A DNA stretch of 64,000 bases from Gigaspora rosea (GCA_003550325.1 QKWP01000639.1:134252-198251), one strand, 5' to 3'; counted from the first letter of the stretch, positions 47,931-60,485 are shown. The notes: generated by a model not told the origin, from the sequence alone. Translations and numbers: made by a program.

Positions 47931-50343
47931 ATGTATAAAAAATCAAGAATTTTTTCGGCTAACTATAAAATTTGATCGCTAACACTAATTGCAGCATAAT
48001 CTCTATAATATCAAATATAGATATTGCCACAAATAAGAATGCATGCATATGATACAGTGATATTTATTTCAGTTTTTTTTGGTCCTACGTATCAATAGCG
48101 ATAGCGATAAATTTTTATTAAAGACACATCGGATCTCTTACAGTATATGTGACATTTATACTAAATCAATTAATCAATAATACATTATATTAATGGTGTC
48201 ACCTATACTGCAAGAGTTCCAACACATCATACGTGATGTCATGCATGCATTGATTACTTTGTGTAAACTCACATGTTCTTCAAGTTTAAAATCTTTACTA
48301 AAAAAAAATGGACTCGTTTCAAGATTTCAATCTTTATTCCAGTTTTTTGGCCATACAGAATCAATAGCGATAGCGATAAATTTTTATTAAAACACATCAT
48401 ACGATATCATGCATGCATGATTTCTCTGCATCATACCTGCCAAAATCAGAAAATATTGCTGTATTTTATTATTCTGTTATCATTTCTGTAAATTGGAAAT
48501 AAAAACTTATTCTATTATAGATGTAAAAAAAAAAATTAGTTAAAGAATTCGAAAAAGTTTTTTTTTAATTCTACTATATGAAACTTTAAGTTGTCATCAT
48601 AAGTCTTTAAAAAACTTTATGTTGTGTGACGCGAAAATGTCCGTTAAAATTTTGCACATTTGTTTACAAAAGGGAATTAGTGCATATATGGCAGTTTCTT
48701 TGTTCATACAGAATCAATATAATCAAACTTTTATTTATTATTTGCTAGAAACTTGTTAATTATAATTATGATAAATCATTTAAAATGACTACCAAAATAT
48801 AAATAAATGAATATACCGATACTCAGCATTGTCGATTTTGTGCGACAGGAATAAAGAAGTGCATCATATGAATGCATTAATTCTTGTGATAAAAGAAGTG
48901 CATCATATGTATGCTGTGGCCAAAATATTAAAAAAAATTTGCTATGCTGAATTAGCTTAGCCGAAAAACAATTCTTATAATTCAGCTATAGTAAATCTTC
49001 GTAAGTATAACATTATAGAAAAATTAGATATTATAATGTCTGTCAAAATCAGAAAATATTGCTGCATTTATTATATTATTATATGCAAGGGTTTTATATA
49101 AAGATCTTTAATGAAGGACTTTTATAACAGATCTTTAATGCAATGGTGTTTCATAAAAATCTTAATGTACGGATTTTTTTTTTTCATACAAGATTTATCC
49201 CTCTCTGTAAATTGAAAACTAAGATGACCATTATAGGACATCGAAACTTATTTCTATTTTAAATATAAAAAAAAATATTTTTTTATATAAAATTTAAATT
49301 GTAATGCTTAATAAAAACTCGTAACGGCACCTACCGCATAATGCGATAATATAAAAAGTTTGTTACTTGAACCCTTAATTATGACATATAATAAAATTTT
49401 ATTTTACTATTGAAAATAAACAATTCAATATTTTTTATGTTAATTTGTGAGTATAAAAAAAAAAAAAATTGTCCTTACTTTAACGTGTGATCTTGAGCCA
49501 ATGGATGTTATTAGTTATTAGAAGCATTTCCTTAATGGTTAACATTCGCAGAATTGATAATCAATTTAACGTTAAATTAAACTTAATACCGCAGTACATA
49601 TGGATTACGAGATTATTATTTCCGAAAATCTTGGCAATTGCGTGAATTTGGACATAAAAATTTAAATTTGGACAAATTTGGACATGTAAAATTTTTATAT
49701 GTCCATATGTCCATGTCCAAAACTGCCCCTTTTTGTGTAGCTACCCCCTATTAAGGCTACAAAATATTGTCCTATTAAGTAAAAATATTCGCTAAAAAAA
49801 AATAATTTTCGGCCAAATTATAATTTTGAAGATCATTGGTCTAAATGAGGCCAACGTCTATTTACGTCGTGATTCCCTTTTTAAGGTTGTTCTTCATTAT
49901 CGTAAAATCTGACCAGTATATTATATAGAACAATGCTTTATGATCATAATGAGATCCAAATACGCATAACGATAACGATAAGCAACATTAAAAAGGACCA
50001 ATATGTCAAAACTGGTTTTAATACGTATAAGTCACAATCATTATTTAAAAGTCATAATCACTATCATAATCATTACATGTGCATTAGAACCGTGAATAGT
50101 GATAAATATTTAAAAAAAAAATTTATATTTAAAAAAGTTTATAACAAAAAATATGCATATCGAACATTTAAATGTCGCAGTTAAAGATGTGATCCGTAAA
50201 TTACAATACATATAAATAAAAACTATAGTTTATTTTAAATCCACTACTGTTTATTTATAGTTTATAGTTCGCACCTCTAGTCGCAGCTGATGATGGAAAT
50301 TAGGGTCTCTATTTGAAAATATAAAAATATAAATTAACCCACT
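47931..50343. other. AT-rich sequence, no gene supported
   Basis: The direct repeat TCAATAGCGATAGCGATAAA is at about 48088 and 48360, each followed by TTTTTATTAAA and CACATC. AAGAAGTGCATCATATG is repeated at 48855 and 48893. A TTTGGACAT/ATGTCCA palindrome is at 49660-49720. The His/Tyr/Lys-rich frame at 49933-50184 (+) has no recognisable domain. Confidence 0.45.
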
Positions 50344-50400
50344 TACCACCATCCATTTCCAGAATCAGCCGTAACATTGTTGAAAAGATTGAAAAACGAA

Positions 50401-52509
50401 ATGTCTGGTTATGAAACTGTTCAAGGTAAAATTGCTGCGATACATTGTTCGTTCATAATTATTTTTATTTTATCTTTGTACTGATACTTCGTTAAAAGAA
50501 TCACGATGATAAGCTTATCTTATTGTAGTCAATTATTGATATAAAAGTCTGGTTTAAAAATTCCGTTTCTTATATAGTACGGTACAAATCATCTAAAGAC
50601 ATTCAAAATTGTGACTCTTCAATAAGCATTTGAAAAATCAAGCGTAACTTTATTGACCTAAATAAGTCTCAAAGTTACGCTTTTCTTTTTGTAAAATTTC
50701 CTGTTTTTCGAGGTAAAAAAAAAAATCCTAACAAAAGACTATTAATCCACGTGGTTCCTATCGTTACCTAAAATTAAATTGATACGAATAGATAATTTGC
50801 ACCTAACCATACCTAGACATTAATTAAGATGATGCGCACGTACATTTTTTACAGGGGTAACCAAATTTCCGGGTCGAATGCGTCGGATCTAGATCGGTGT
50901 TAGCCCTAGTTGTTAGTAGGCTCTATAGCAGCTGGGCATTTTTAATGATCCAACCGACGATGATTCCGATGCACTCCGGAGTATTCCGACCCGGAATTTT
51001 TGTGACCCCCGTATGAGTTCGCACGTACTGGTATTTTTCGGTAAATTGAAAAGTTATAGTATTGTTAAATGAAGTCAAACTGTTGGCGAAATGAGCCGGA
51101 AACGAAATGGTGTTGTCAAATTGGGTTATACACCATATATTACATAAATAATCCACCTAAATTGCTACAGATACCCTAAATTTTTCTTCTGAAGAATATA
51201 TTAAATACATACAAACAAAAATGACAAATTAATTTTTATTCTTCTAAACAGTAGACTATCCTGTCGTAACGAATTCTTATTTAAGTAAGTTTTTCTTTTT
51301 ACAATGAGGTTTATCTTGAAAAAAAAATATTTTGACGTGTATCGATTGGATTGCATGATATCAACTGGTCGTAAATAAATTTAGTCATCCGACAGAACAA
51401 ATTTCATGTGACTTTATATTTTAACACTAGCCTACACTATTTATGATGAAACTCCAAAGTTATCGCCATTTTCCGCTGGACTTAGTTCTTATCATCCAAC
51501 AATCAACTATTGTGACTTTAGAACAAGTAAAAAATTTTTCATTTTACCAATTATATATTCGATTGATTGTGTAAATTTACAATTTTTATTTTCACTGATA
51601 CTAGCGTTAAGTGATGGCATCATATCGGATGTGTTAAATATAGTGCAATCCGATATCCCAACCGTAGTAAACTACTACGATTATAGAAAAGGTAAAAACT
51701 TTCATCTTCGAATAAACTTGCCAAAAATATAATCTAATTTCTTCCTTTTAATTTTAGGCTACAACGGTGATGATTGTTCTCCATATTTACTTTCATTTGT
51801 CCCTTATGGTCAAAAAAATTCAGTCAAAGTAAACTATTGGGACTATAGACCAAGTAAAAAAAAATTTTTATTTTATGCACCTAAAAAACAAATGCAATAA
51901 TAAAACTATGTTATTTATAAATAACGTAATTTTACTATTCATTGCAACTTAATGTAATACCGTATGATTTCAATCTCATTGATGTTATATAATCCAGATG
52001 ATTATGGCTTTCAATCATTATCAAATGTATTGAAATACATTCATAATCTTACCGATATATATTACTTTCGCTATGTTTCTGAATCAGGTAAAAAAATTAT
52101 TATTATTTCCAATCAAAAATTTTTAATTTTGCAAAACAATAAACTAATTTTCCTTATTTTAGGCGATAGCACTTTTCTTGAACAACAGCATGCAGATCAC
52201 ATCACTGCTCCTGAACATGTAAATCATATAATTGATTCTGGACAACAGCCACCTATTTTTCTTGAACAACAGCATGCAGATACCATCATCGTTCCTGAAC
52301 AACCTGTAAATCATATAGTTGATTCTGGAGAATGGCCTCTTATAACTGGTATAGAAGATGGACATACCTATCGTCGATGTGGTGGATGTATGAAAAAAAT
52401 TCAAATCTCCAGGCCTCTTGAGAAACCACGAACAAAAAGGTTGTTGTATCAGAAGAGCAACTATTTGACGCTTCTTTTGAATTTTCCAGTTGTTGACATG
52501 CTTATTTAA
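50401..52509 (+). CDS. Copy D: seven-exon Tyr-rich repeat protein, only open copy
   Basis: Proposed exons are 50401-50425, 51255-51284, 51431-51526, 51605-51691, 51758-51853, 51998-52087 and 52163-52509. All six introns are GT-AG and phase 1, and the joined frame encodes 256 residues. The start is supported by a leader (GATTGAAAAACGAAATG) conserved with copies A and C. Exons 3, 4 and 5 (about residues 20-112) each encode a block of about 30 residues ending NYCDFR, NYYDYR and NYWDYR. Exon 6 ends with a related YYFRY. The last exon (residues 143-256) has a 28-residue tandem duplication starting FLEQQHAD at 146 and 174, then HTYRRCGGCMKK with Cys 214 and 217. Relative to copies A-C its tail is frameshifted after that motif and ends later. 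No signal peptide or membrane segment is seen. I do not recognise the family; the exon structure is inferred from sequence and copy conservation. Confidence 0.7.
50844..51019. mobile_element. MULE-like MITE with 9-bp flanks, in intron 1 of copy D
   Basis: The ends ACAGGGGTAACCAAATTTCC and GGAATTTTTGTGACCCCCGT are inverted. CGCACGTAC flanks it on both sides (50835-50843, 51020-51028), a 9-bp duplication. Family members are at about 11646 and 23165-23633. It is absent from intron 1 of copy A. Confidence 0.75.
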
Positions 52510-52907
52510 GATCTCAATTTTTATTTATTGATATATTAGTATTAGGAGTTTAATTTAATTCTATGATGTATTTATTTCGAATTGGGTGATCTTTATTTAA
52601 TCTTTTTTTTTAAAAAATTTTACAATTACCTTCTGTATGCTTCTATTTAATTTTTCTGATTTCAGAATTTAAAGGCATAAATAAGATTATTGTCTTTTTT
52701 TGTGATTTTAGGTTTTTATAGTTTTTTATATATTTTAATAAGATATTACCAAAATGTACTAAATGTATTATATATTTAATAAATAAAAAGAAAAAAAATT
52801 TACAATTATTTTCCATATACTTCTATTTAATTTTCTGATTTCAGAATTTAAAGGCATAAATAAGATTTTATGATTTTAGGTTTTTATAGTTTCTATATTA
52901 TAAGATA

Positions 52908-53080
52908 CAGTCGCACTCCCATATACACGCCTCCTATATAAGCACATTTCTTTATAAGCACCTTTATTTTTTGAACCAACTACTTTTAAATATATAAAAA
53001 TTACTTTCTATATAAGCACATTTCTATATAAGAACACTTTTTATCAGTCTCGATGGTGTGATTATATGGGAGTGCGACTG
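52908..53080. mobile_element. Pogo-like MITE, CAGTCGCACTCCCATATA ends
   Basis: CAGTCGCACTCCCATAT and ATATGGGAGTGCGACTG are perfect inverted ends with TA flanks. The interior repeats TATATAAGCACATTTCT. Confidence 0.88.
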
Positions 53081-53221
53081 TATTTAAAAGTATTATAAAA
53101 AATATACTAAATATATTATATGTTTAAAAAATTTTTTTAAAAACTATATTAAAAAAACAAGTTAAGAATTATGTTATTTTAAAAAATATTGAATTTTATT
53201 TACAGTTTAGCATAGTATATA

Positions 53222-53395
53222 CAGTCTTCCTCCTCTATAATCACGCAGTTTGTATCAAGAAAATTAGTGATTATACTGTAAAAGAATGTGATTATATAAG
53301 TTTATTAATAAATTGTCTCAACTTTTAATGTGATTGTACGTGGTGTGGTGATTATATAGGAGGTGATTATAGAGGAGGAAGACTGTAGTAATAAA
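53222..53395. mobile_element. Pogo-like MITE, CAGTCTTCCTCCTCTATAATC ends
   Basis: CAGTCTTCCTCCTCTATAAT and ATTATAGAGGAGGAAGACTG are inverted, with TA flanks. Segment C carries the empty TA site (TTACTATATACTATGC). Confidence 0.88.
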
Positions 53396-53935
53396 GATAG
53401 GGTATTTAATAAAGTAGTACGTACTGTACATTATGATAGTACAAATATGTATAGACGTGCGAAAATTGACAAAATTTTGATAGAACGTACGTACGTTAAA
53501 AACAATAAAAATTTTTGTACTAGTACATACGAATTTTTATTATATTTTAGTATATTCGATGTTTTTTTTTTAATATATGAGCGACACCAAGAAAAGTCAA
53601 ACTTTCTCTTAGACACCGGATTCAATTTTTAAAAGCATGCATAATTGAATCGTTAAATTATACTTAAATGCGACCTTTATACAATAGATGGTTTGCATCA
53701 TCGAATTGGTAACTCACTTGGTTAATTTATTCAATTTCCGACAAATTAAAAAATTTGCTTACGATCCATTGAATGAGATGGGCAAAGTTAGTAAAATATT
53801 ATTACTTATTTTACTTATTACGGTATTATTTTTAATTATTTCTTATCATTTTTAACGTAATAAGTAATAATAAGTAAAGAATTATGATGTATGCAAAAAT
53901 TAATCTGATCAACAAAGTTTTGAGTTTACTATCTA

Positions 53936-54071
53936 AATTACACGGGTCTTATGTGACAGCCCGTGCTTTTTTATTTACTTATTGGCACGGGATTGTTACG
54001 TCAGACACTGTGCAATATGATAGATAGTTATTATATGGGTTATTCACTACAACCCATACAATAACTATAAA
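53936..54071. other. D-specific replacement with small palindromes
   Basis: Segment D has CACGGGTCTTATGTGACAGC and GGCACGGGATTGTTACGTCA plus a TAGTTATTATATGGGTT/AACCCATACAATAACTA hairpin here. Segment A has a short sequence around AATGTAATCTGGAGTG instead. Probably another small insertion with eroded ends. Confidence 0.4.
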
Positions 54072-56707
54072 TTATCAGCAATAATTGGTAATAATACATA
54101 AGCGTAAATACTGTAAATACTGGGTAAAAAATAATTATTACTTACATAAATTACTTACAAAATTCATTATAGATTTAATCACAAAAAGCTCAAATTTTCT
54201 ATGATAATTAAATATGATACTGTATTTAACGTTGCCTATTCACTTGGATAAATCAGATTCCTTATGTTATTATTAATAGACATGGTCGATCTTTCATTTT
54301 GAAAAAAACTTTTCAAATAGAATGGAACAAGAATTAGGGTTCTTTCTCTTAAGATAATGAAAAGACTTAAACAAATGAAGGTCGGCACGAAAGAAAAAGC
54401 GAATGAAGAAAATATAATTTATAAAAAACAATTTATAAACAATGTATAACATCAACAACTTGGTTTACGTGTTGCACTAATATTATAGACACTCTAGTAC
54501 ACCAATTTTGTACTCATCTTCCGAATGTTGTTTATGAACAATTACTATGTCGTGTTACTTAGTCGAATAGTATAACAACTACTCAACTACTTCGTCATGG
54601 GATCATCTTAATAATTACGTGTGGAAATCAAATTGTATTGTGTAATAATAATTTGAATGATGCGGATTAATTAAAAAATTTCTAAATTAATTCTAATAAA
54701 TATTTACAAACTTAAATTATAAATTTTATTTTTTTATATATATGTTGTACATCAGAATGAATTTTTGTGGATTCCAAATCAATTTATGTTTAAACTGAAT
54801 CGATTTTGGTTAAATAATTCAAATTCCACTTAATAAATGGATTTAAGATTAACTTAAAATTTAATTAATTATTATTTAAATAAATAAAAATATTTTTTAA
54901 TATAAAAAACGAAAAAAAGAAATTCAATTGAAAAAATTCTTTAACTTATTCGTCAAAATCACTATATACTGTAAATTTTTTTTAAAATGACCAAGTTACA
55001 AGAATATTCATTTTACCTCACAATGCATTTGAAAGCTTGCTTACTAAAATTTCTCGGTTAAAATCTGTTAATCGATGTTATACACGAGAAGATTATTAAA
55101 TACAACTATTAGAACTGCCAAAGATCATTATTGGACTAAAAAAAAAACACATTTTATTAAAATTTACCACTATGTCCCGCTAACAGAATATATTTAGTAC
55201 ATCAAGTTGTTTTAAAACGGAAATAGTTATTGTAAAAAAATAAAGATTTTTAGTTTGAATATTAAGATCTGGTTAGGGTTAAGGCTAGAAGAAAAATAAT
55301 GAATCCCATATATAAAATTTCATCCCGCCATTTTGAATTAGTACCACGAGGTCACTCATTTTGTTGTATTTTCTGTTTTTCTTCGTTTTGCAGAGTGTCA
55401 GATAGGAAAGATTTGCGTCCTCTGATCGGTTATCTCCTTTTTTGTCGTTCGCACAAATAAGTACCATTGACTCCATTCGCAGTTTCATTGGCCCCATTGA
55501 GCTCCATTGTCCACCCTGCTCAAAACTATGGGATGCAGTATGTAATTTAAATTTAAACTTTAAATTATAACATAAAGTACATACACTTTTGATTTATTGG
55601 TCGGTAGCTTTCTGATATGTTTCACAGTCATTCGTCAAAGAATTCTTAAAGAAAAAAACTGCACAACTTGTGCAACACGAAGAGGTTTTTCCTCCAGTCG
55701 CGGTAAAACCAGTCGTCGTTAATAAATTTCTTAATCGAGTTCAGGTTGACTAGAGGTCTTACCCGGGTCAGTAATTATAACTCGGTTCAAACAAATTAGC
55801 CAATTAAAATAGTTCACATGATAATGTATGATCGGTAGCCAATCGTAACCGATCACGTGATAACTAATTTCTAAAATAAAGTTGGATTATATAACGGACA
55901 AGTGTATGCGGTGTATAGAGAAGCTTAAATAAAGCGAATTGGATCAAACAAGGATCGTCTTATATTTTCTGCTTTACAGTAGGATTTTATAACATGGTAG
56001 ATTTAGTGGGCAGCATAGTAATTTTCAGCGGAATTCTGAATAAATCTTTGAACAAATTGAACAATAATGTTAGAATTTTGTGAAATAACTTGTAGATAAG
56101 GTGATTAGTGCATAAAAAAAAAACTTAAACGAATCAGACCTCAAATGTACATTTTTCAAAGTTTTATGAATTTAGTCATTACTATTCAGTTATGATTTAA
56201 AAGATAAACACATATTTAACCATTGGATCTAAAACGATGAAGGCACTAATGAATATATTTTAGTCATGCAATATGCAGAAATAGAATTTTTATGTAAAAA
56301 TTTTGCAAAGTTGCACAAATGAAATGGGAGAGAAATGGGAGAAAAATTAGAATTGTCTTATATTGCATTCGATCTTTAAATAATTCATTCGAATAATATT
56401 ATTCACTGTGATTTACACGGTGGCAATATATTTCAAAGTGATTTATGTAACATTTATAAATTATATCTGTGATTTTAGGATTTACCAATTGAATTAAATA
56501 AAAAATAGGGTAGTAATTATAGATACAAACTTGTGGCATAATTTAGTTATGTTCTGTATCAAAATTGTACCAATTAGTTTATACCTTAATGTAAATAAAA
56601 TGCAATTGAGCCATAACTAGTGATATAAGTAAGTCAGTAGTAGTGGTGAAGTTAATCAATCTAACATATTAATGACCCGTTTATCTCGGGTTGAACCACT
56701 TTTTGAT

Positions 56708-57774
56708 CATAGACAGAAGTTCGTTTGATTGGCTAGTTTCAAAAATCAATTTGTGTATCTGCACGTGATTATTAGCCAATCAAATCACATAATTTACAAT
56801 TTGTAATCACAATAGAAAACAAAAACCTCAAGAAAAAAATTTGTATGAATTGATGATAAACACATATAAATTATAAGATTAAATTAATTGTACACATATA
56901 AAATAGATAAATATTTATATACAAAGTAAAAAAAGAATAGTATTCATTTTCAAAACAATCCTAAACCATTAAACACTATCTATAGATTCGACTTCATATA
57001 TATAATCAATAACCTCAAGTACACTTTAGCAAACCAAAAAATATCTTAAATATAAGTCTATCTCTTATATGAACAAGCTTGCTTTGCTCAAACCAATTAA
57101 CTCTTGAAACTTAAAAAAAATGGAGCTATTTTGTTAGTAACTGTTTTGGTTTAGTGCATTTTAAGATTTCAATGAAGCTCTTTTTTCTTACCTCTTTCAG
57201 AATATTGCATCTAAGCTAACTTCTCTAAATATGAGATTATAAAAGATTAATTTTAAAGTAAACTTTCTAGCACCTTATAAAACTAAAAATGATATTTTTG
57301 ACAATTTATTGCTTTTGTAATTTTACATTTTCAAAAGACTTTAAAGTATACAAATAAGTTATCTGGGCAATTGATTTATACTAGCCAATTAGATAAATTT
57401 CTGTTTATAACTCCAGCAGGGATAGTAAATAACTTTAAATGACCCTAATGGCTCAAATAACAAATGACTAGTCATTGGTCATTTCATAGCCCAAATAACT
57501 TAAGAATTCATTTAACTCTGTTATCTAATATTTTAGCCAATCAAAATTGATTATTGTTCTTGGTAAAATAAAATATTGCTAGATGCTATCTAATAAAAAT
57601 TATTATATATAATAAATAACTAAATCATTTGATAAATGATTGCTATTTGTATTTTGGCTAAATGACTAGGCCATTTCCAGACTAGTTGTAAAACAATATT
57701 CTAATCAAATTATAAAATCAGGTATGAAGTAATTAAAAAAAGCACTAGAAAAAAATAATATATTGGATTTTAGT
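56708..57774. other. AT-rich sequence, no gene seen
   Basis: There is no supported reading frame. Words CAAATGACTAGTCATTGG and CTAATGGCTCAAATAACAAA recur between 57440 and 57680 and in 58210-58260. Confidence 0.5.
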
Positions 57775-58020
57775 ATTTGGGACATACTGCACTACAGTGC
57801 ACCCTATAGTAACAAACATACCGGTAAATAATAATTAGGATTAGAGTTAGGGTTAGATTAGATTAGGTTTAAGTTTAGGTTTAGATTTAAAGTTAGATCA
57901 ATATTAGTACAGAATTGTAAGAGGATCATTTTTTGTTAAAATGCAACAGAGGTTACTTTAGTAAAATTTTAAGAAACATAAAAGGGTGCACTGTAGTGCA
58001 AGTGCACTATATCCTAAAAC
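57775..58020. mobile_element. MITE related to 30283-30497
   Basis: GCACTACAGTGCACCCT pairs with AGGGTGCACTGTAGTGC. The interior has TTAGGGTTAGATTAGATTAG, then TTAGTACAGAATTG, GAGGATCATTTTTTGTTA and GCAACAGAGGTTAC, the same module as at 30350-30435. Confidence 0.75.
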
Positions 58021-59059
58021 TCTAATATATTTACTTTTTTTTAAAAAATAAAAAAAGTTCATAAATAATAATTTACTGATTGTAAAATAATATAAATTAT
58101 TTTTGAATTTACAAATAGTATGTTAATTAATAATCAATATGAATTGAGAAATGATATGAACATATGTATTATTTAAAACATGCATTATACAAGTTTTTTA
58201 TAATTAGTAGGATGTCAACTCAATACAAAATGACCTAATGACCAAATGATCCCGGTTATTTGGAAATGACTTTACAGGGTTCTGTTTCTTGAATTTATCT
58301 GTATAACAGGTACACAACCATGCCCAAATGCTCCTATTCAAAATAGTAAAACCAAGGCTATAAGTAATATACACAACCAAGCAATGAGAAGCAATTACCA
58401 GAATACAGGTCTATTTTTTAAAGTGTTGCCAGTAGGATTTGAACTCTAGATCTGCTGCTTGGAGGTAACAACTTACCAACTTTTTTAAATCACTATACTT
58501 TAAATCTAAAAGCTTATTATTCTGGATGCTAAATAAAAAAGATTAAGAAAAAGTTAGCAATTTTGACAAGGCTAATAATTGCATTTTAGTAAGCTAGAAG
58601 TAATTTTTAAGAAAATTGAGAACCTTTTAGAAGATAGTAAATTGTTATAGCAGATTGTACATAGGTATTTTGATAACTATATGAGTCTTTATTGTATAGG
58701 TAGAGGATTAATAGTAGTTAATTTATGTGCACTTTGTAGCAGTATATACTTAATCCATAAATAATAAAAGCAAAATTGCTAATATAAAAAAAATATATTG
58801 TAAGGAGAGCGACAAAAATTAGGTGATTTTTTAGGAAAGAAAGGAAGTAAAAAAAAGTAAAATTATAACTTATATAAGGAACCTGACTATATATAAATTA
58901 AAAAAGGAGGAGAGGAGTAGACCTTTGATAAAAAATAATCAGATGATTAATAACATGGCTTTAAAGAAATAAATTATCTTTTTGAAGTTCAAAAAGCAAA
59001 TTCACAAAAAGCCTATAATGTACATGATTAGTACAATAATTATAAATTACTAAATAATC
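58021..59059. other. AT-rich sequence apart from a SINE-like segment
   Basis: No gene is supported. The only distinct object is the tRNA-like segment described separately. The rest is low-complexity A/T. Confidence 0.5.
58260..58500 (-). repeat. Possible tRNA-derived SINE relic
   Basis: On the minus strand AAGTTGGTAAGTTGTTACC resembles a Pol III A box in a D-loop context. About 35 bases on, GAGTTCAAATCCTACTGGC resembles a B box/T-loop. The flanking stems do not pair as in a functional tRNA. A 150-base tail follows towards 58260. This is a weak call based on promoter-like words. Confidence 0.35.
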
Positions 59060-60170
59060 TATGATTAACATAAGAGATCAATTTTTATACCCTCACATCT
59101 AATATTTATACCTCCCTGCAGATTTAACTTTTTTTTAAACTTTGAATAAGAATATCTTAGTAACTACCAAATCAAAATTTAGTAAACTTTTTTTTAAATT
59201 CTATAAATTTATAGAATTCAAATAAAAAAAGTTTATTAAATTTGGCCTAGTAATTGCTGAGATATCTATACTCAAAGTTTAAAAACTAAAAACATCTTAT
59301 AATATCTATCAAAACAAAACTATACAAAATTTACTTTAAATTTTAAGTAAAGATATCTCTATATTAAGCCAAATTCAATGAACTTTTTTTTATTTGAATT
59401 CTATAAATCTATAATTAAAATAAAAAAAAATTATAGAATTTAACTTATAGTTACAGAGTTATTTTACTCAAATTTTAAAAAAAGTCCAAACCATTTATTA
59501 AAACAGAAGCTGCATTAAAATTTTTTCTAAACTTTAAGTGAAAATATCTTAGCAATTAGCAAGCCAAATTTAATAAATTTTTTTATTTGAATTTTATGAA
59601 TTCATAAAACTTAAATAAAAAAAATTATTGAATTTGGCTTGCTGATTGCTAAGATATCTTTATTTAAAGTTTAAAAAAAATTTGATACAGCTTCTGTTTT
59701 GATAGATGTTTTAGATTTTTTTTTAAAATTTAAGTGAAGATAACTCTATAATTATTAAGTTAAATTTTATAAATTTTTTTTATTTTAATTTTATAGATTC
59801 ATAGAATTTAACCAAAAAAAAGTTTATTAAATTTGGCTTAGTAGTTGCAAAAATATTTTTATTTAAAGTTTAAATTAAATTTTGTAATTTGTTTTAATAA
59901 ACATTTTGATAAATATTTTGATTTTTTCAATTTGAGCAAAGATATTTCAGCAACTACTAGGCCAAATTCAATAATTTTTTTTTTATTTAAATTTTATAAA
60001 TCTATAGAATTTAAAAAAAAAAGTTTACTAAATTTGATTTAATAGTTACTAAAATATTTTACTCAAAGTTTAAAAAAAAAGTTAAATTTGTAGGAGGTAT
60101 AAATATTAAATCTAGAGGGTATAAAAATTGATCTCCTAAATATAATTAGTATAATAACCATGGATTAAAT
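59060..60170. repeat. Foldback element enclosing five tandem palindromes
   Basis: The outer arms GATCAATTTTTATACCCTC and GAGGGTATAAAAATTGATC pair, as do TATTTATACCTCC and GGAGGTATAAATA. Inside are about five units near 59130-59290, 59340-59470, 59530-59690, 59715-59880 and 59930-60085. Each is a palindrome centred on a TTCTATAAATTTATAGAATT-type core with arms containing AAATTTGGC and TAGTAGTTGCTAAGATAT words. Confidence 0.85.
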
Positions 60171-60227
60171 AATACATGATTACATAATTAGAAAGAACAA
60201 ATTAGAAACAAAGTTAATCCAATATAT

Positions 60228-60485
60228 AATTAAAGTTGGGTCTTTGTCTTGAAAATAACCTTATAGGACTATGTAGATTTTATAAATAAAAATTAAAATT
60301 TCTAGCTATCTAATAATCTAATTCAAATAAACTTTTTTTATTTTGTAGAGCTTAGTAAGTTCTACAAAATAAAAAAATTATTGAATTAAATTATTGGATA
60401 GCTAGAAAGTTTAATTTTTATTCATAAGATCTACACAGCTCTATAAGGTTATTTTTAAGACAAAGATTCCATATATTAATTATAG
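60228..60485. repeat. Foldback element, ~115-base arms
   Basis: GTCTTTGTCTTGAAAATAAC through AACTTTTTTTATTTTGTAGA pairs with TCTACAAAATAAAAAAATTA through GTTATTTTTAAGACAAAGA. Confidence 0.88.

Larger units (their letters stand above)
50344..56707 (-). repeat. Right arm of the inverted duplication (segment D)
   Basis: This is the reverse complement of segment A, from the conserved leader of the gene (ATTTCCAGAATCAGCCGTAA) to GGGTTGAACCACTTTTTGAT. Segment-private insertions include 50844-51019, 52908-53080 and 53222-53395. The D copy carries the only uninterrupted version of the gene. Confidence 0.85.

Noticed and set aside
49933..50184. 83-codon His/Tyr/Lys-rich plus-strand frame
   Set aside because: Composition is explained by A/T-rich CATAATCA-type repeats; no domain seen.
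51964..51997. Upstream ATG giving a longer first reading (MISISLMLYN) for exon 6 of copy D
   Set aside because: No splice acceptor precedes it, whereas the AG at 51996-51997 gives a phase-1 exon that fits all the other exons of the gene.
58430..58490. Functional tRNA gene on the minus strand
   Set aside because: A- and B-box-like words are present, but the acceptor, anticodon and T stems do not pair.
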